Positions 16,571 to 26,293 of a stretch of DNA of 44,440 bases are shown one piece after another; position 1 is the first letter of the stretch, and each line of letters starts with the position of its first letter. The DNA comes from Spirochaetales bacterium. Its GTDB lineage: Bacteria > Spirochaetota > Spirochaetia > DSM-27196 > SLAA01. Where the stretch lies: NCBI GenBank assembly GCA_007127105.1, contig SLAA01000033.1, positions 1 to 44,440 on the forward strand, in the 5' to 3' direction. The notes below the pieces were generated by a model, which saw nothing but the letters and a program-made list of their open reading frames with translations, was not told the origin of the DNA and searched no databases. The translations under genes and the position numbers were made by a program.

Positions 16571-19500
16571 CTACTCCTCAAAGACAAGTTCACCATCCTC
16601 AAACAGAATCTCACGCCGCAACTCCGGAATAGGTCGCCACACCAAGGCCAGCTCCAGGCGAGAACTCCACTTGAACTGCTGAGTACCCTCCGGGGTGGTC
16701 TCGAGCTCCGGCCGACCGGCGTACTCAATACTCAGAGTCCAGTCATCCAGATAGTGTACAACTCCAACCTCAAGTTGCTGCACGTTGAAGAACGAGTTCT
16801 CGCGGGCTTGTGTGTCAAAAAAATTGAATGAATCTAACAGATCCTGGAATACGTTGCGACGTTCCAGTCCTAGCTCATCCGAAAGCTGCGGCACATATCG
16901 GTAGGGTTGATCGTTACGCGTGACAGATGCAAATCGAAGGTCCATGAATTGATGTACGCGAGCCAGGTATTCAAACCGTATGTCAAAAACACTCTCGGTA
17001 TAACGCAGCAAATCCATATCAAGAGTTGACCTGAGCAAGGCTGCACTCCTGACTCTGTTTTTCCACAACGGTGGCGTCTCGGTGTCGTACTCGACCGAAA
17101 CCCTGGCATTCGTTGGACGAAAATCGCGGTCGTCACGCTCTTCCCAACCGTTTGGCGCGCCAACAAAACGGAAACTATTGGTGGTTCGTGCCGTTAATCC
17201 AAGTGTAAGGAACCAGAGTCTCAGGTTGGTAATACTCGAGGTAATCTCATCATCCTCTATACTGTACACCAAACGCTCGGTCAGCGTGATGTTGGGACTC
17301 GGTTGCAGGCGTTGGTCTATGACGAGTGGATTCCATATCCAGTCCTCGCCCTCAGGCCGTCGAACACCTGTAGAAACAGTGGTTCGCAAGGGTCCGGTTA
17401 TTGCCTCTGCCCGTCCGGTGAATTCCTCCTCAACTGGGGGCAAGGTGGCGGTTAAGCTCAGGGACTGGGTTGCCCGCCACAGACGTGCCCGCAGGTTTGC
17501 CGAGACATCGTGATTGGAGACAAACTCCGGATCCCATTCAAAGTACTCGTCCACGTAGACCGGTGGGCCATCAGGATCGTCATTGCGACGAGAGTCAAAT
17601 ACTCGGCGGTACAACAGCGTGTTGAGTCGATACACCACACTGCTCTGGTCAAGGATCTCGTGATCCTGCAGGGGAAAGCTACTGAGCCTCGCCTGGTGCT
17701 CCCCGGTAACACCGGTAAATCGAAAGGCCTGATTCTCCAGGGAACGGCGGGTGGTATCGCTGAGATTTTCGTTGAGGTTGTATACAGAACGATACCTTTG
17801 GCGCAGAATAAGCGAGTTTTCCAGGACAAAAAGCCGCCGGTACAGGTTCGCTCGGTACGAAAGTCGTCCGGTATTGTCCGAGTTGAGCTGAGCGTAGCGA
17901 GTTTGCCAGTCTATGTCCTCCGGAAGCCTCCATTCGGTGTTCTGAGTGAAGTTATCCACGGTAAGACGTGGAACCACGCTGTAACTCACCCGATAGCCAA
18001 AGGGGGCCTGAATTTCCGGGACGGTGAAACTTGGGCGCAAGGAAGGCAGTCGCAGCAGTCGATCATCGGGATCCTCAGCTGCTGCAGTACGGTCGTTGTC
18101 GTCCGTAATACCCCATGGGGGCCGAAGGGGCGCAGGCTCAAAGCCCTCGGGCAGTTCCTCAGGCGAGTCTATTCCGGGTCTTCTACGGGCCGAGTCGAGC
18201 AAGGTTCCTTCTACCCTGCCTGTGAGGTCTGGCGTAGTGTAACGGTTAGGATAGAAGAACCGGCGTTCGGGACTGTCAACAGCGGTCTGAGCTTCCGGCC
18301 GAAGGAGTTCAGTCGGTGTATCACGGCTTTCCCAGTACAGGATCCAGCTATAAGAGCTTATGGACAGGTTGCTCAGGTATGGTTTGACGGCCGACGGAAG
18401 CTCGGGTCGATAGGCCCCCCGCAGGCTCCATCGTAAGGTGTTCACGGTATCAGGTTGTGCATCGATTATTTCGCTGAAACCCAGAAGTCCTGCAAAATCA
18501 ATTGACTCGGCGCGGTTGTCGAAATCACGTCGAAAGAATGGGTCCGACATCAGAAGAAGCTCAAGTTGCATGGACAGACCAAGCAGCGCAGTGGAAGCAT
18601 TGCTCTGTACTTCGTAGCGGAAGGGCAGTTCACCCCACCCTGCAAAATTGCTGCGGTTCCAGTCGGTTTGCGCCCGTCCATCAACAACCCGATACGGAGA
18701 AACAAATTCCTCAATGTTCTCAATTGGGTAAAGATGACGACTGACACCCAATGAACTGCGCCAGTTCACAGAGTTCAGTGGTCCAAACCTTGGTAGTTGA
18801 GCGTGCACACCTATGAGTACACCTAGCCTGGTATAAATGTCGGCCAGGGCTTTGACGGTTCGGTCTGGAGACGTTGTATCGGGTCTGTCGGTATCCCGCA
18901 AAAAGACAAACCATCGTTCGCGTTCGCGTCGCGTTTGTTGTTCTTCTGTAAGCTGGAGGAAGGAGAACGGAGCCGCTTCTTCAGCTCGCCTGCCAACTAA
19001 GTAGGTAGTGGTCTGCAGAAAGGCTCCTGCCCGGGTACGATACCCAATAGACGGGTGGAAAAACAGTTCGTCACCAGGAACAAAAAAGAACGGAAAGTAC
19101 AGCACTGGTACACGTCCCACGTACAAGACTGCGTTCTGCAAGGCCCACTCACCCGGTCCAAATACCCAGATGCGTCGCGCCCGAAGTCGCCAGTTAGGAG
19201 GGTCTACTGGAGAGCTGGTTATGGTTCCATGTTCCAGAAGTATAATGTCCTCGGCCGAGCGGATTATGGTATCACCCTCAAAAGTGAACTCCAGTTCCTC
19301 GCCCTCAATCACCCGTGGTCGAGTTGAGGCACCATCCAGAAACACGCCTTCCCAGTTAGAAATGTCAAAACTCAGTGCCCGGCCCCGAAAGGTCTCATCT
19401 CCTCTCTCACGCTCAATGCGGTACACCACACCACCACGTGCGGTCATTCGGTTGCGAGCTTGGTTAAACAGAACCTCCTCGGCCTCGATATAATGAATGA

Positions 19501-19933
19501 CGTCGTCATCTTCAAGGCGAATGGACACCCCTCCCCGAAGAATAACGTAGTTTTCATCGACCTCCTCAATTTCAAAGTATTCACCAAGGCGTGTCGATTC
19601 TATGGTAATGGTTCGGCCGCTTCGCTCTGGCGGAAGAGGCGGTGGACTAAGCTCATGATACGCAAATAGTCTATTCTCCAACTCTCTTCTTGAACCACGC
19701 GTGGACAGGCCCAGAGTTTCAAGCCAGTCGACCAGTTCTCGGAACTCAGCACTGCGTATGTCCTGGGCGAGTGTTCGCTGAAAGAGTGACTCGGGTTGTG
19801 CCTCCTCTTGAATCTCGGGAGCTGTCTCTTGCGACTGCGCAGGAACTGGGCTGATCAGGGCAACCAGAATCAGAAGGAGAGGAAGCACAGGTAGCCCTGA
19901 ACAAGAACTCTGCCCTAGTGCACCTCGTTTCAT
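16571..19933 (-). CDS. LptD/OstA-like outer-membrane assembly protein with an N-terminal SAP-like motif
   Basis: A protein of about 1120 residues. Residues 1-33 form a signal peptide (Lys-Arg, then a Leu/Val core, cleavage near AQSQE). Residues 63-95 (LVDWLETLGLSTRGSRREL-type pattern) look like a SAP helix-turn-helix motif. From about 105 to 230 there is an OstA/LptA-like beta-jellyroll (VILRGGVSIRLEDD, YIEAEEVLFNQ, MTARGGVVYRIE), followed by a long region rich in alternating aromatic and Arg residues typical of an LptD barrel, ending LVWRPIPELRREILFEDGELVFEE. In the family it inserts lipopolysaccharide into the outer membrane. TTG 19957 also opens the frame, but ATG 19933 gives a normal signal peptide. 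It follows uvrA closely. Assignment beyond OstA-like is inference. Confidence 0.8.
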   Translation of the reverse strand: MKRGALGQSSCSGLPVLPLLLILVALISPVPAQSQETAPEIQEEAQPESLFQRTLAQDIRSAEFRELVDWLETLGLSTRGSRRELENRLFAYHELSPPPLPPERSGRTITIESTRLGEYFEIEEVDENYVILRGGVSIRLEDDDVIHYIEAEEVLFNQARNRMTARGGVVYRIERERGDETFRGRALSFDISNWEGVFLDGASTRPRVIEGEELEFTFEGDTIIRSAEDIILLEHGTITSSPVDPPNWRLRARRIWVFGPGEWALQNAVLYVGRVPVLYFPFFFVPGDELFFHPSIGYRTRAGAFLQTTTYLVGRRAEEAAPFSFLQLTEEQQTRRERERWFVFLRDTDRPDTTSPDRTVKALADIYTRLGVLIGVHAQLPRFGPLNSVNWRSSLGVSRHLYPIENIEEFVSPYRVVDGRAQTDWNRSNFAGWGELPFRYEVQSNASTALLGLSMQLELLLMSDPFFRRDFDNRAESIDFAGLLGFSEIIDAQPDTVNTLRWSLRGAYRPELPSAVKPYLSNLSISSYSWILYWESRDTPTELLRPEAQTAVDSPERRFFYPNRYTTPDLTGRVEGTLLDSARRRPGIDSPEELPEGFEPAPLRPPWGITDDNDRTAAAEDPDDRLLRLPSLRPSFTVPEIQAPFGYRVSYSVVPRLTVDNFTQNTEWRLPEDIDWQTRYAQLNSDNTGRLSYRANLYRRLFVLENSLILRQRYRSVYNLNENLSDTTRRSLENQAFRFTGVTGEHQARLSSFPLQDHEILDQSSVVYRLNTLLYRRVFDSRRNDDPDGPPVYVDEYFEWDPEFVSNHDVSANLRARLWRATQSLSLTATLPPVEEEFTGRAEAITGPLRTTVSTGVRRPEGEDWIWNPLVIDQRLQPSPNITLTERLVYSIEDDEITSSITNLRLWFLTLGLTARTTNSFRFVGAPNGWEERDDRDFRPTNARVSVEYDTETPPLWKNRVRSAALLRSTLDMDLLRYTESVFDIRFEYLARVHQFMDLRFASVTRNDQPYRYVPQLSDELGLERRNVFQDLLDSFNFFDTQARENSFFNVQQLEVGVVHYLDDWTLSIEYAGRPELETTPEGTQQFKWSSRLELALVWRPIPELRREILFEDGELVFEE

Positions 19934-19972
19934 GTGTCGGGCCCGTTGCCACACCAACCACCGCTCACGTGC

Positions 19973-22849
19973 CTACCCTGTCTCGTCTTGAGCATTGACA
20001 GATCCAAGTTTCGTGCGCTCTTGAAGGAGCTCCCTCAGGTACTGTCCGGTGTAGGAACCCGGTACCTCTGCGACCTGCTCAGGGGTACCTGCCGCTACAA
20101 CCCTGCCTCCCTTTTCACCGCCCTCTGGGCCTAGATCAAGAACGTAGTCTGCTTGCAGAATTACATCCGGATTATGCTCAATCACTACAACGGTGTTGCC
20201 GTTTTCTATAAGCAGATTCAACACATCAATCAGCTTGCGAACATCCTCAAAATGGAGCCCTGTCGTTGGTTCATCGAGTACATACAGGGTTCGACCGGTG
20301 TTTCGTTTAGACAACTCCAGAGAGAGTTTCACCCGTTGCGCTTCGCCGCCGGACAGGGTAAGGGCCGACTGCCCAAGACGAATGTAGTCAAGACCGACAT
20401 CATACATTGTATCAAGTCGGCGCTTAATCTGGGGAACCGCGGCGAAGAACTCGCGTGCTTCTTCTACCGTCATATCAAGCACTTCATCAATGCTTTTCCC
20501 TTTGTAACGAATTTCACGAGTTTCATTGGTGTAGCGCCTGCCCTTGCATACATCGCAGGTTATGAAGACATCCGGCAGGAAGTGCATTTCAATTTTGATC
20601 ACTCCGTCCCCACGGCAATGCTCGCACCGTCCACCTTTGACATTAAAGGAAAAGCGACCAGCTTCATACCCGCGGGCGCGAGACTCCGGCATTGCGGCAA
20701 AGAGTTCGCGAATGGGTGTAAACATGCCAACATACGTTGCTGGGTTTGAGCGGGGCGTCCTGCCTATTGGGCTTTGATCAATGGAGATTACTGCGTCAAA
20801 GAGTTCAGCTCCTTCTACTGTCCGACAAAGGCCCTTGGGAGGCACCTGACCGCGCACCGCGGCAGTCGCCATTGGCAAGAGGGTTTCGTTCAACAATGTG
20901 CTCTTGCCGGAACCTGAGACTCCGGTCAAGACACAGAGGCAGCCGAGCGGTAGAGATATATCGATGTCTCTCAGATTATGCAACGAGGCACCTTTCATGC
21001 TCAAACGTTGCCCGTTGTCTGGGCGACGTGTTTGGGGTATTGGAATGAGCGACGCCCCCGAAAGGTATCTACCAGTGAGGCTTTCAGGCACCGCCACGAC
21101 CTCGTCGTAGCTCCCCTGTGCAACCACTTCGCCGCCATGCACGCCAGCGGCTGGCCCAAGATCAACTATATAGTCTGCGGTGCGGAGCACCTGCTCGTCA
21201 TGCTCGACCACAATTACGGTGTTACCTAGATCCCGAAGTCGAAGCAAGGTTTCAATGAGGCGCGCATTATCGCGTTGATGCAGGCCAATGGTTGGCTCGT
21301 CAAGTATGTAAAGGACTCCCACCAGCGATGATCCAATCTGGGTGGCCAAGCGTATGCGTTGGGCCTCACCACCTGAAAGGGTTGAGGCCGAGCGTTCGAG
21401 ACTCAGGTACTCCAGGCCTACCGCGTTCATGAATCCCAACCTGGCAGTAATTTCCTTGAGCGCCTGCTCAGAAATGCTGCGGTCGGTCTCACTTAGTGTC
21501 AAAGTTTCAAAAAACCTAAGAGCATCGGCTACCGAAAGCTGCGATATTTCGTAAATGTTCTTGCCCGCAATCTGCACTGCAAGTGCTTCAGGTCTGAGTC
21601 GTTTGCCTCCGCATTCCGGGCAGACCTGCTGTGCCATGAACTCCTCAAGCCATTCCTTGACACCTTCGGAACTGCTTTCCAGATACCTCCGCTTGAGGTC
21701 GGCTAACACCCCGGGAAACTCACTTTGGTACTCGAAACGTCCGGTTTGTTTCTTGTTTACGTAGGTGACCTCAATTTTCTCATCTGATCCGTAAAGCAGA
21801 GCCCTGCGTGCGGTTTCGTTGATGTCTTTGAGTGGTGTATGGAGTTCAAAATTGAAGTGTTTGGCAAGCGACTCAATCTTGCTCCGGTACCAATTTGAGC
21901 TTGGCTTGTACGGAACAATACCACCCTGGTTAAATGAAAGTTTCCAGTCTGGTATGATTTTGTCGGCATCGAACTCGAGGGTCTTGCCAAGGCCTGAACA
22001 ACTTGGGCAGGCACCAGCCGGGTTGTTGAACGAAAACAAGCGTGGCTCAAGCTCAGGCAGACCAATTCCGCAGTCAGGACAGGCCGAATGCTGTGAAAAG
22101 AAGAGGCTCTCGGAAACTGCTGATTCCGGTTCAGCTGGTGTGTGCTCAACCAGCACGGTCCCGTTGGCGATATCGAGCGCGGTTTCTATTGACTCTGTGA
22201 GTCGCTTTTCAGCCCCACCACTGAGTCGAATTCGGTCAACAAGTATATCGATACTGTGTTTCTTGTTCTTCTCCAACTGAATCTCGTCGTCGAGTTCTCG
22301 GAGCTCGCCGTCGACGCGAACGCGAACAAATCCAGCTCGTAGCGCATCACGAAACACCTGCTCATGTCGACCTTTCTGTTCACGAACAACAGGGGCAAGA
22401 ACCTGGAGCTTTCCACCGGCAGGAAGGAGGCGCAACTGCTCAATAATCTGATCAACAGAGTAGCTACTTATAGGCTTGCCACAGCTCGGGCAGTGGGCCT
22501 TTCCAATGCGTGCAAAAACGAGTCGCAAGTAGTCGTGGATCTCGGTGACTGTACCCACGGTAGATCTGGGATTGCGGTGAGTGGTTTTCTGCTCTATGGA
22601 AATTGCAGGAGATAACCCCTCAATGTAGTCAACGGCGGGTTTCTCCATGCGTCCAAGGAACTGACGGGCGTAGGCGGAGAGCGACTCAACATAGCGGCGT
22701 TGTCCTTCTGCAAAAATGGTGTCGAATGCCAGTGAGGACTTGCCTGAACCGCTTAAACCCGAAATCACGATAAGACTGTCCCGTGGTAGAACGAGATCTA
22801 TATTCTTGAGATTGTGCTCCCGAGCACCTTTAACAATGATATTTTTCAT
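19973..22849 (-). CDS. uvrA: Excinuclease ABC subunit A
   Basis: A 958-residue DNA-damage recognition ATPase of nucleotide excision repair. Two ABC modules are present: Walker A at 31-38 (GLSGSGKS) with signature LSGGEAQRIRLA and Walker B LYILDEP, and a second Walker A GVSGSGKST near residue 640 with LSGGEAQRVKLS and LYVLDEP. Two zinc modules are seen: the first with CPDCG and CPSCSG around residues 257-286, the second CEHCRGDG with CDVCKG near 740-765. Length is normal. The start matches the conserved KGAREHNLKNI N terminus. Confidence 0.97.
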   Translation of the reverse strand: MKNIIVKGAREHNLKNIDLVLPRDSLIVISGLSGSGKSSLAFDTIFAEGQRRYVESLSAYARQFLGRMEKPAVDYIEGLSPAISIEQKTTHRNPRSTVGTVTEIHDYLRLVFARIGKAHCPSCGKPISSYSVDQIIEQLRLLPAGGKLQVLAPVVREQKGRHEQVFRDALRAGFVRVRVDGELRELDDEIQLEKNKKHSIDILVDRIRLSGGAEKRLTESIETALDIANGTVLVEHTPAEPESAVSESLFFSQHSACPDCGIGLPELEPRLFSFNNPAGACPSCSGLGKTLEFDADKIIPDWKLSFNQGGIVPYKPSSNWYRSKIESLAKHFNFELHTPLKDINETARRALLYGSDEKIEVTYVNKKQTGRFEYQSEFPGVLADLKRRYLESSSEGVKEWLEEFMAQQVCPECGGKRLRPEALAVQIAGKNIYEISQLSVADALRFFETLTLSETDRSISEQALKEITARLGFMNAVGLEYLSLERSASTLSGGEAQRIRLATQIGSSLVGVLYILDEPTIGLHQRDNARLIETLLRLRDLGNTVIVVEHDEQVLRTADYIVDLGPAAGVHGGEVVAQGSYDEVVAVPESLTGRYLSGASLIPIPQTRRPDNGQRLSMKGASLHNLRDIDISLPLGCLCVLTGVSGSGKSTLLNETLLPMATAAVRGQVPPKGLCRTVEGAELFDAVISIDQSPIGRTPRSNPATYVGMFTPIRELFAAMPESRARGYEAGRFSFNVKGGRCEHCRGDGVIKIEMHFLPDVFITCDVCKGRRYTNETREIRYKGKSIDEVLDMTVEEAREFFAAVPQIKRRLDTMYDVGLDYIRLGQSALTLSGGEAQRVKLSLELSKRNTGRTLYVLDEPTTGLHFEDVRKLIDVLNLLIENGNTVVVIEHNPDVILQADYVLDLGPEGGEKGGRVVAAGTPEQVAEVPGSYTGQYLRELLQERTKLGSVNAQDETG

Positions 22850-22918
22850 AGCCGTCCGGATTGTGTGGGCATCACCAAGGAAGCACCGTTATGATACAGC
22901 AGACTACGCCATCATTGG

Positions 22919-23818
22919 CTAATAATCAATGAGCGCGTCGGCCCGTGGGTCACGAAGCTGCCCGCCTGCTCGTCGCGACCAGATTCCAGCCGAGGGTGTG
23001 TCGACGAGCACCTGCCAAAGATCGGTAGAATGTGGCAGATCGGGTCTAACCCCATAACTCGCAGCGGCAAGGAGATACAGAATCTCGTAGTAACGCATCT
23101 CTGAGCTAAGAAAGGTTAGGTTGCGATCGCTCTCGATATTGTCCAAGAACTCGTTCAGATTGTCGTACTCGTACACGGGACGAGTATTTCGCAACTCTGC
23201 AATTAAGCGGGTGCTTGCCTGGAGCGATGCAGTGAGCAGATGTTCAAAGGCGGCGCTGTATTCTCCTGAGCGAAGGTAATGTGCCCCTAAGAGTCGGTGT
23301 GCATCTAAGGACGGATGGGGCTCAAGGCGATACAGTTCCACCATGCGGTCAAAGCCGTTGTCCAGGAACACTCGTCGTCGCGCATTGCGCAGCGTTGCCT
23401 GCTGTGGTGAGCGGAAATTACGGTCCTCGTCTACGATCCTCTCGAGCGTGCGCTCAAACTCGCGCTGGTCCCCCCTCAGCTCATGTATTTCGGCCATGGC
23501 ATAGCGAATGCGGAAGTGTTCCTCTGGGATTTTGAGTTCATTGGCTTGCTCAAGGGCCGAGCTCAGATGCCGTATGGCCGGGCCAAAGGCCCCTTCCTGG
23601 GCAAGAATCATTCCAATGCCCGCCTCTGCCTCCGGAAACCGTGACTGTTGCTCGAGGGCCCCACGAAAGTGCCTCAGTGCAAGACCGAGCTCCCCTTCCT
23701 CATAGGCCGCCAAACCTCGTTGATAGCGCAACCAGGCGGGATCGGAGCCATGGGCGCCGGTGCTGACAAGCAGGAACAGCGAAAGGAAGATGAGAACTGG
23801 CTGGCAGATGCGCTGCAT
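22919..23818 (-). CDS. Exported TPR protein
   Basis: A 299-residue protein with a signal peptide (residues 1-24, ending Gly-Ala-His-Gly) and TPR repeats from about 28 to 110 (LRYQRGLAAYEEGELGLALRHF, then AEAGIGMILAQEGAFGPAIRHL) and further helical hairpins. The C-terminal third has no recognised motif. A GGGAGG ribosome binding site lies 11 bases before ATG 23818. It precedes uvrA by 69 bases; no specific function is recognised. Confidence 0.75.
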   Translation of the reverse strand: MQRICQPVLIFLSLFLLVSTGAHGSDPAWLRYQRGLAAYEEGELGLALRHFRGALEQQSRFPEAEAGIGMILAQEGAFGPAIRHLSSALEQANELKIPEEHFRIRYAMAEIHELRGDQREFERTLERIVDEDRNFRSPQQATLRNARRRVFLDNGFDRMVELYRLEPHPSLDAHRLLGAHYLRSGEYSAAFEHLLTASLQASTRLIAELRNTRPVYEYDNLNEFLDNIESDRNLTFLSSEMRYYEILYLLAAASYGVRPDLPHSTDLWQVLVDTPSAGIWSRRAGGQLRDPRADALIDY

Positions 23819-23880
23819 TATGAATCAATCCTCCCTAGGTACTGTATCGGCCTCTTATGAAGGAAGGTCGAGAGAAAGAA

Positions 23881-23908
23881 AGCCGACCCCTTGGCCAAGG
23901 GGTCGGCT
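23881..23908 (-). terminator. Intrinsic terminator of the V-ATPase operon
   Basis: A perfect 28-bp palindrome with 12-bp arms (AGCCGACCCCTT / AAGGGGTCGGCT) around GGCC. On the minus strand it is followed by TTTCTTTCTCTC. It lies about 85 bases after the subunit K stop. Confidence 0.8.
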
Positions 23909-23993
23909 GTATTTGATCTGCTTTAAGGATGTGCACGGAGGCCTGAAGCGCAGCTACAGTTCTCACCATGATACTGCCGTTTTCGGCGTTCTG

Positions 23994-24425
23994 TTATACA
24001 ACGCCGAGGAGGAATACCATGACGAACAGCGCGACGGTTTCTACCAGACCCAGCACCATGATGTAGTTACCAAAGCCTTTGCCGGTCTCCGCAAGCGCGT
24101 CAGAAGCTACCGCAGCGGCCTTACCCTGAAACCAAGCAGACATACCCATAGCCATACCACCAAACACGCCAGCCCCAAAAATGAGGCCACCGTCGGCGCC
24201 ACCCTCTATTGCGGTTGCCAGAGCACCCATGAGGATAAGCCCGTAGATTGTCTGGGTGAGCGGCGCGCCTACAAACGCAACCAACATGAAGGGCGCGGGT
24301 TTGTTCTGCGCAAAACAGCGCTTCCATGCCCCAACGGCGGCCATACCGGCGCTTCCGGCGCCAATTGCCGATCCCATAGCAGCGAATGCCAAAGCACCGC
24401 CAATACCGATCATTCCGATATCCAT
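23994..24425 (-). CDS. atpK: V-type ATP synthase subunit K (proteolipid ring)
   Basis: A 143-residue membrane protein with four transmembrane helices in two Gly/Ala-rich hairpins, the double-hairpin form of the V-type rotor subunit. The ion-binding Glu129 is in the fourth helix (GLVETVAL); the first hairpin has Thr57-Gln58 (APLTQTIYG) rather than a carboxylate. Gln100 (FQGKAAA) completes a set matching Thr64, Gln65, Gln110 and Glu139 of Enterococcus hirae NtpK, which coordinate Na. Last gene of the operon, starting 1 base after the subunit I stop region. Confidence 0.93.
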   Translation of the reverse strand: MDIGMIGIGGALAFAAMGSAIGAGSAGMAAVGAWKRCFAQNKPAPFMLVAFVGAPLTQTIYGLILMGALATAIEGGADGGLIFGAGVFGGMAMGMSAWFQGKAAAVASDALAETGKGFGNYIMVLGLVETVALFVMVFLLGVV

Positions 24426-26291
24426 TTAACTTGTCTCCTCTTGTTGTATCGAGTATTTTTTTCGAAACGGGCTGTATTCCGCGCCGATCCATTCCATTCC
24501 AAGATGCCCAGAAAACTCAAGCATATTTAACCGCACCCCATGCACAACAACTGCGAGTGCAGCCATTATCAGGTTGAGGGTGTGACCAAACAATAAGATC
24601 AACACTGCGACGGCCACACCGAGTCCAGCAACCGGAATTGCGGTGCTGACCGCCAGAGCCATGTCGTTGAAACTTGTGGCAATGGCGAGCGTGGCCAGTC
24701 CTACTGCGTAGAGCCGTATGTAGGAAACTATGTCTGAGAAGGCGCTAATTCCGTCAAGCGCGGTTGGCATGAGGTTAGAAACCCCTTTGAGAATGCCTTT
24801 TGCGAAACCGAGTCCTTCCTGCTGTTGACCAAACACAATTACCGTCGCCAGACCACCGCCAATCATGTACATAGCGTAGTCCGGAATAGGAAACTGCATA
24901 GGATCAAGGACGATGTTGAGAACCACGTAGTACAGGCCAAGCACCACAACCAACCATCCGGCATCGGCTAATGCAGCAACGCGGGGTGACTGCTTGAGTC
25001 CGGAAATGAGCCTCCATCCGTGCGCGAGTACCAGATGTACCGTGCCCATGATGAAGCACAACAGCTGCACGTTGTGAGCACTCGCCGGATTCCAGGCCGC
25101 AACCGGGTTGATGATTATGGCCGAGAACACCGGCAGCTTCGCTATAGCCTCCACGCCAAACCAGTTGCCAGTTATACCACCCCATACCACCGCCGCACTG
25201 GAAAGCAGTATCAGAAGGCGTAACCCGTCAGGAACACCTCTGCCTTTCCCTTTCATCTTAAAGGCAAAAAACACGGAGGTGAGCAGAATAAGGGCGCCGT
25301 AACCTGCGTCTCCAATAATCATTCCGAAGAAAATTGTGAAGAACCCAAGAAACAGTGCGCTAATATCAAATTCACGGTAACCGGGAACGGTTCCAAGTAA
25401 CTTGAAGACCGGTTGAATCATACGAACGATAGGATGGTTTCGCACGAGTGTGGGCGGATGTTCTTCGGGATTGGGGTCTCGGGCATAGAGGCCCCAAGAC
25501 TGCTCCCGAGCAAGACCCTGAAAGCTCTCCAGGGCCTCAGCGGGAATATAACCCGTAATCGCAGCGACCGCACCGTAGTCTTCCATCCCCGCCTTGGTGG
25601 TCTCGTACTCCAGGTCGTCCAGGAGTGCCTGTTCGGTCATTTCTATGGTCGGAAGCTCTTTTGCAATCTCGGCAAGTCGTCCAACAATGGCCGAACGCTC
25701 TTGAGCCAGTGCAGACAGCTCTTTGGACATTGCTGCTGGACCTTGCTCAGGGAGAGCCACCTGGTCAAGCGAAAGAGCAGGAGTCTGACCAATATCGATC
25801 TGTACAAAATGTACATCACTCTTGGTTTGTGAGAGCACAAAGACATTGTTCTTTGAAACATCTTCAAATGTTTCGGAGTCGGTGTGGTACAGACGAACCT
25901 GTACGCCCTTGGCCGCCAGTCTTCGAATGTCCTCGGCATCAAAGTCACCCCACGCCGAGGTGCGCGCACGTTCGCGTGTCAAATGTTCACGGCGCTCGTC
26001 CAGCTCACGCATGCGTTCGAGTCGCGCCTCTATTTCCTGAAGGAGCTCCTGAGTGCGTGCGTTCGCCTCGGCGAGGTCGTCGGTAGAACGAGGAAACCGG
26101 GTGTCGAGCTCCGGAAGAGCAGACTTAGCTCGTTGGAGACGGGCAATCTTACGCCGCACCCCATCAAGGTCTTCCGACTCAGCCGACTCAATTTCCACGT
26201 GGAGTAAGCCCGCACGTTGCAGGCGAGCGGTAGCCTCTGCGCGCTCATTATCAAGCACCAGTACCGCGACACGTTTCATTGGTACTATCAT
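24426..26291 (-). CDS. atpI: V-type ATP synthase subunit I (a-subunit)
   Basis: A 621-residue membrane stator subunit that forms the ion half-channels beside the K ring. Residues 1-310 are a cytoplasmic helical domain with coiled-coil arms; from about 318 there are seven to eight transmembrane helices, starting with the family motif FFGMIIGDAGYG. Conserved segments around SYIRLYAVGLA and FGHTLNLIMAALAVVVHGVRLNMLEF include the essential Arg region of the family. ATG 26291 follows the subunit D stop by a few bases; ATG 26279 is an alternative, but the MIVPMKRV start is typical. Confidence 0.92.
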   Translation of the reverse strand: MIVPMKRVAVLVLDNERAEATARLQRAGLLHVEIESAESEDLDGVRRKIARLQRAKSALPELDTRFPRSTDDLAEANARTQELLQEIEARLERMRELDERREHLTRERARTSAWGDFDAEDIRRLAAKGVQVRLYHTDSETFEDVSKNNVFVLSQTKSDVHFVQIDIGQTPALSLDQVALPEQGPAAMSKELSALAQERSAIVGRLAEIAKELPTIEMTEQALLDDLEYETTKAGMEDYGAVAAITGYIPAEALESFQGLAREQSWGLYARDPNPEEHPPTLVRNHPIVRMIQPVFKLLGTVPGYREFDISALFLGFFTIFFGMIIGDAGYGALILLTSVFFAFKMKGKGRGVPDGLRLLILLSSAAVVWGGITGNWFGVEAIAKLPVFSAIIINPVAAWNPASAHNVQLLCFIMGTVHLVLAHGWRLISGLKQSPRVAALADAGWLVVVLGLYYVVLNIVLDPMQFPIPDYAMYMIGGGLATVIVFGQQQEGLGFAKGILKGVSNLMPTALDGISAFSDIVSYIRLYAVGLATLAIATSFNDMALAVSTAIPVAGLGVAVAVLILLFGHTLNLIMAALAVVVHGVRLNMLEFSGHLGMEWIGAEYSPFRKKYSIQQEETS

Positions 26292-26293
26292 TG

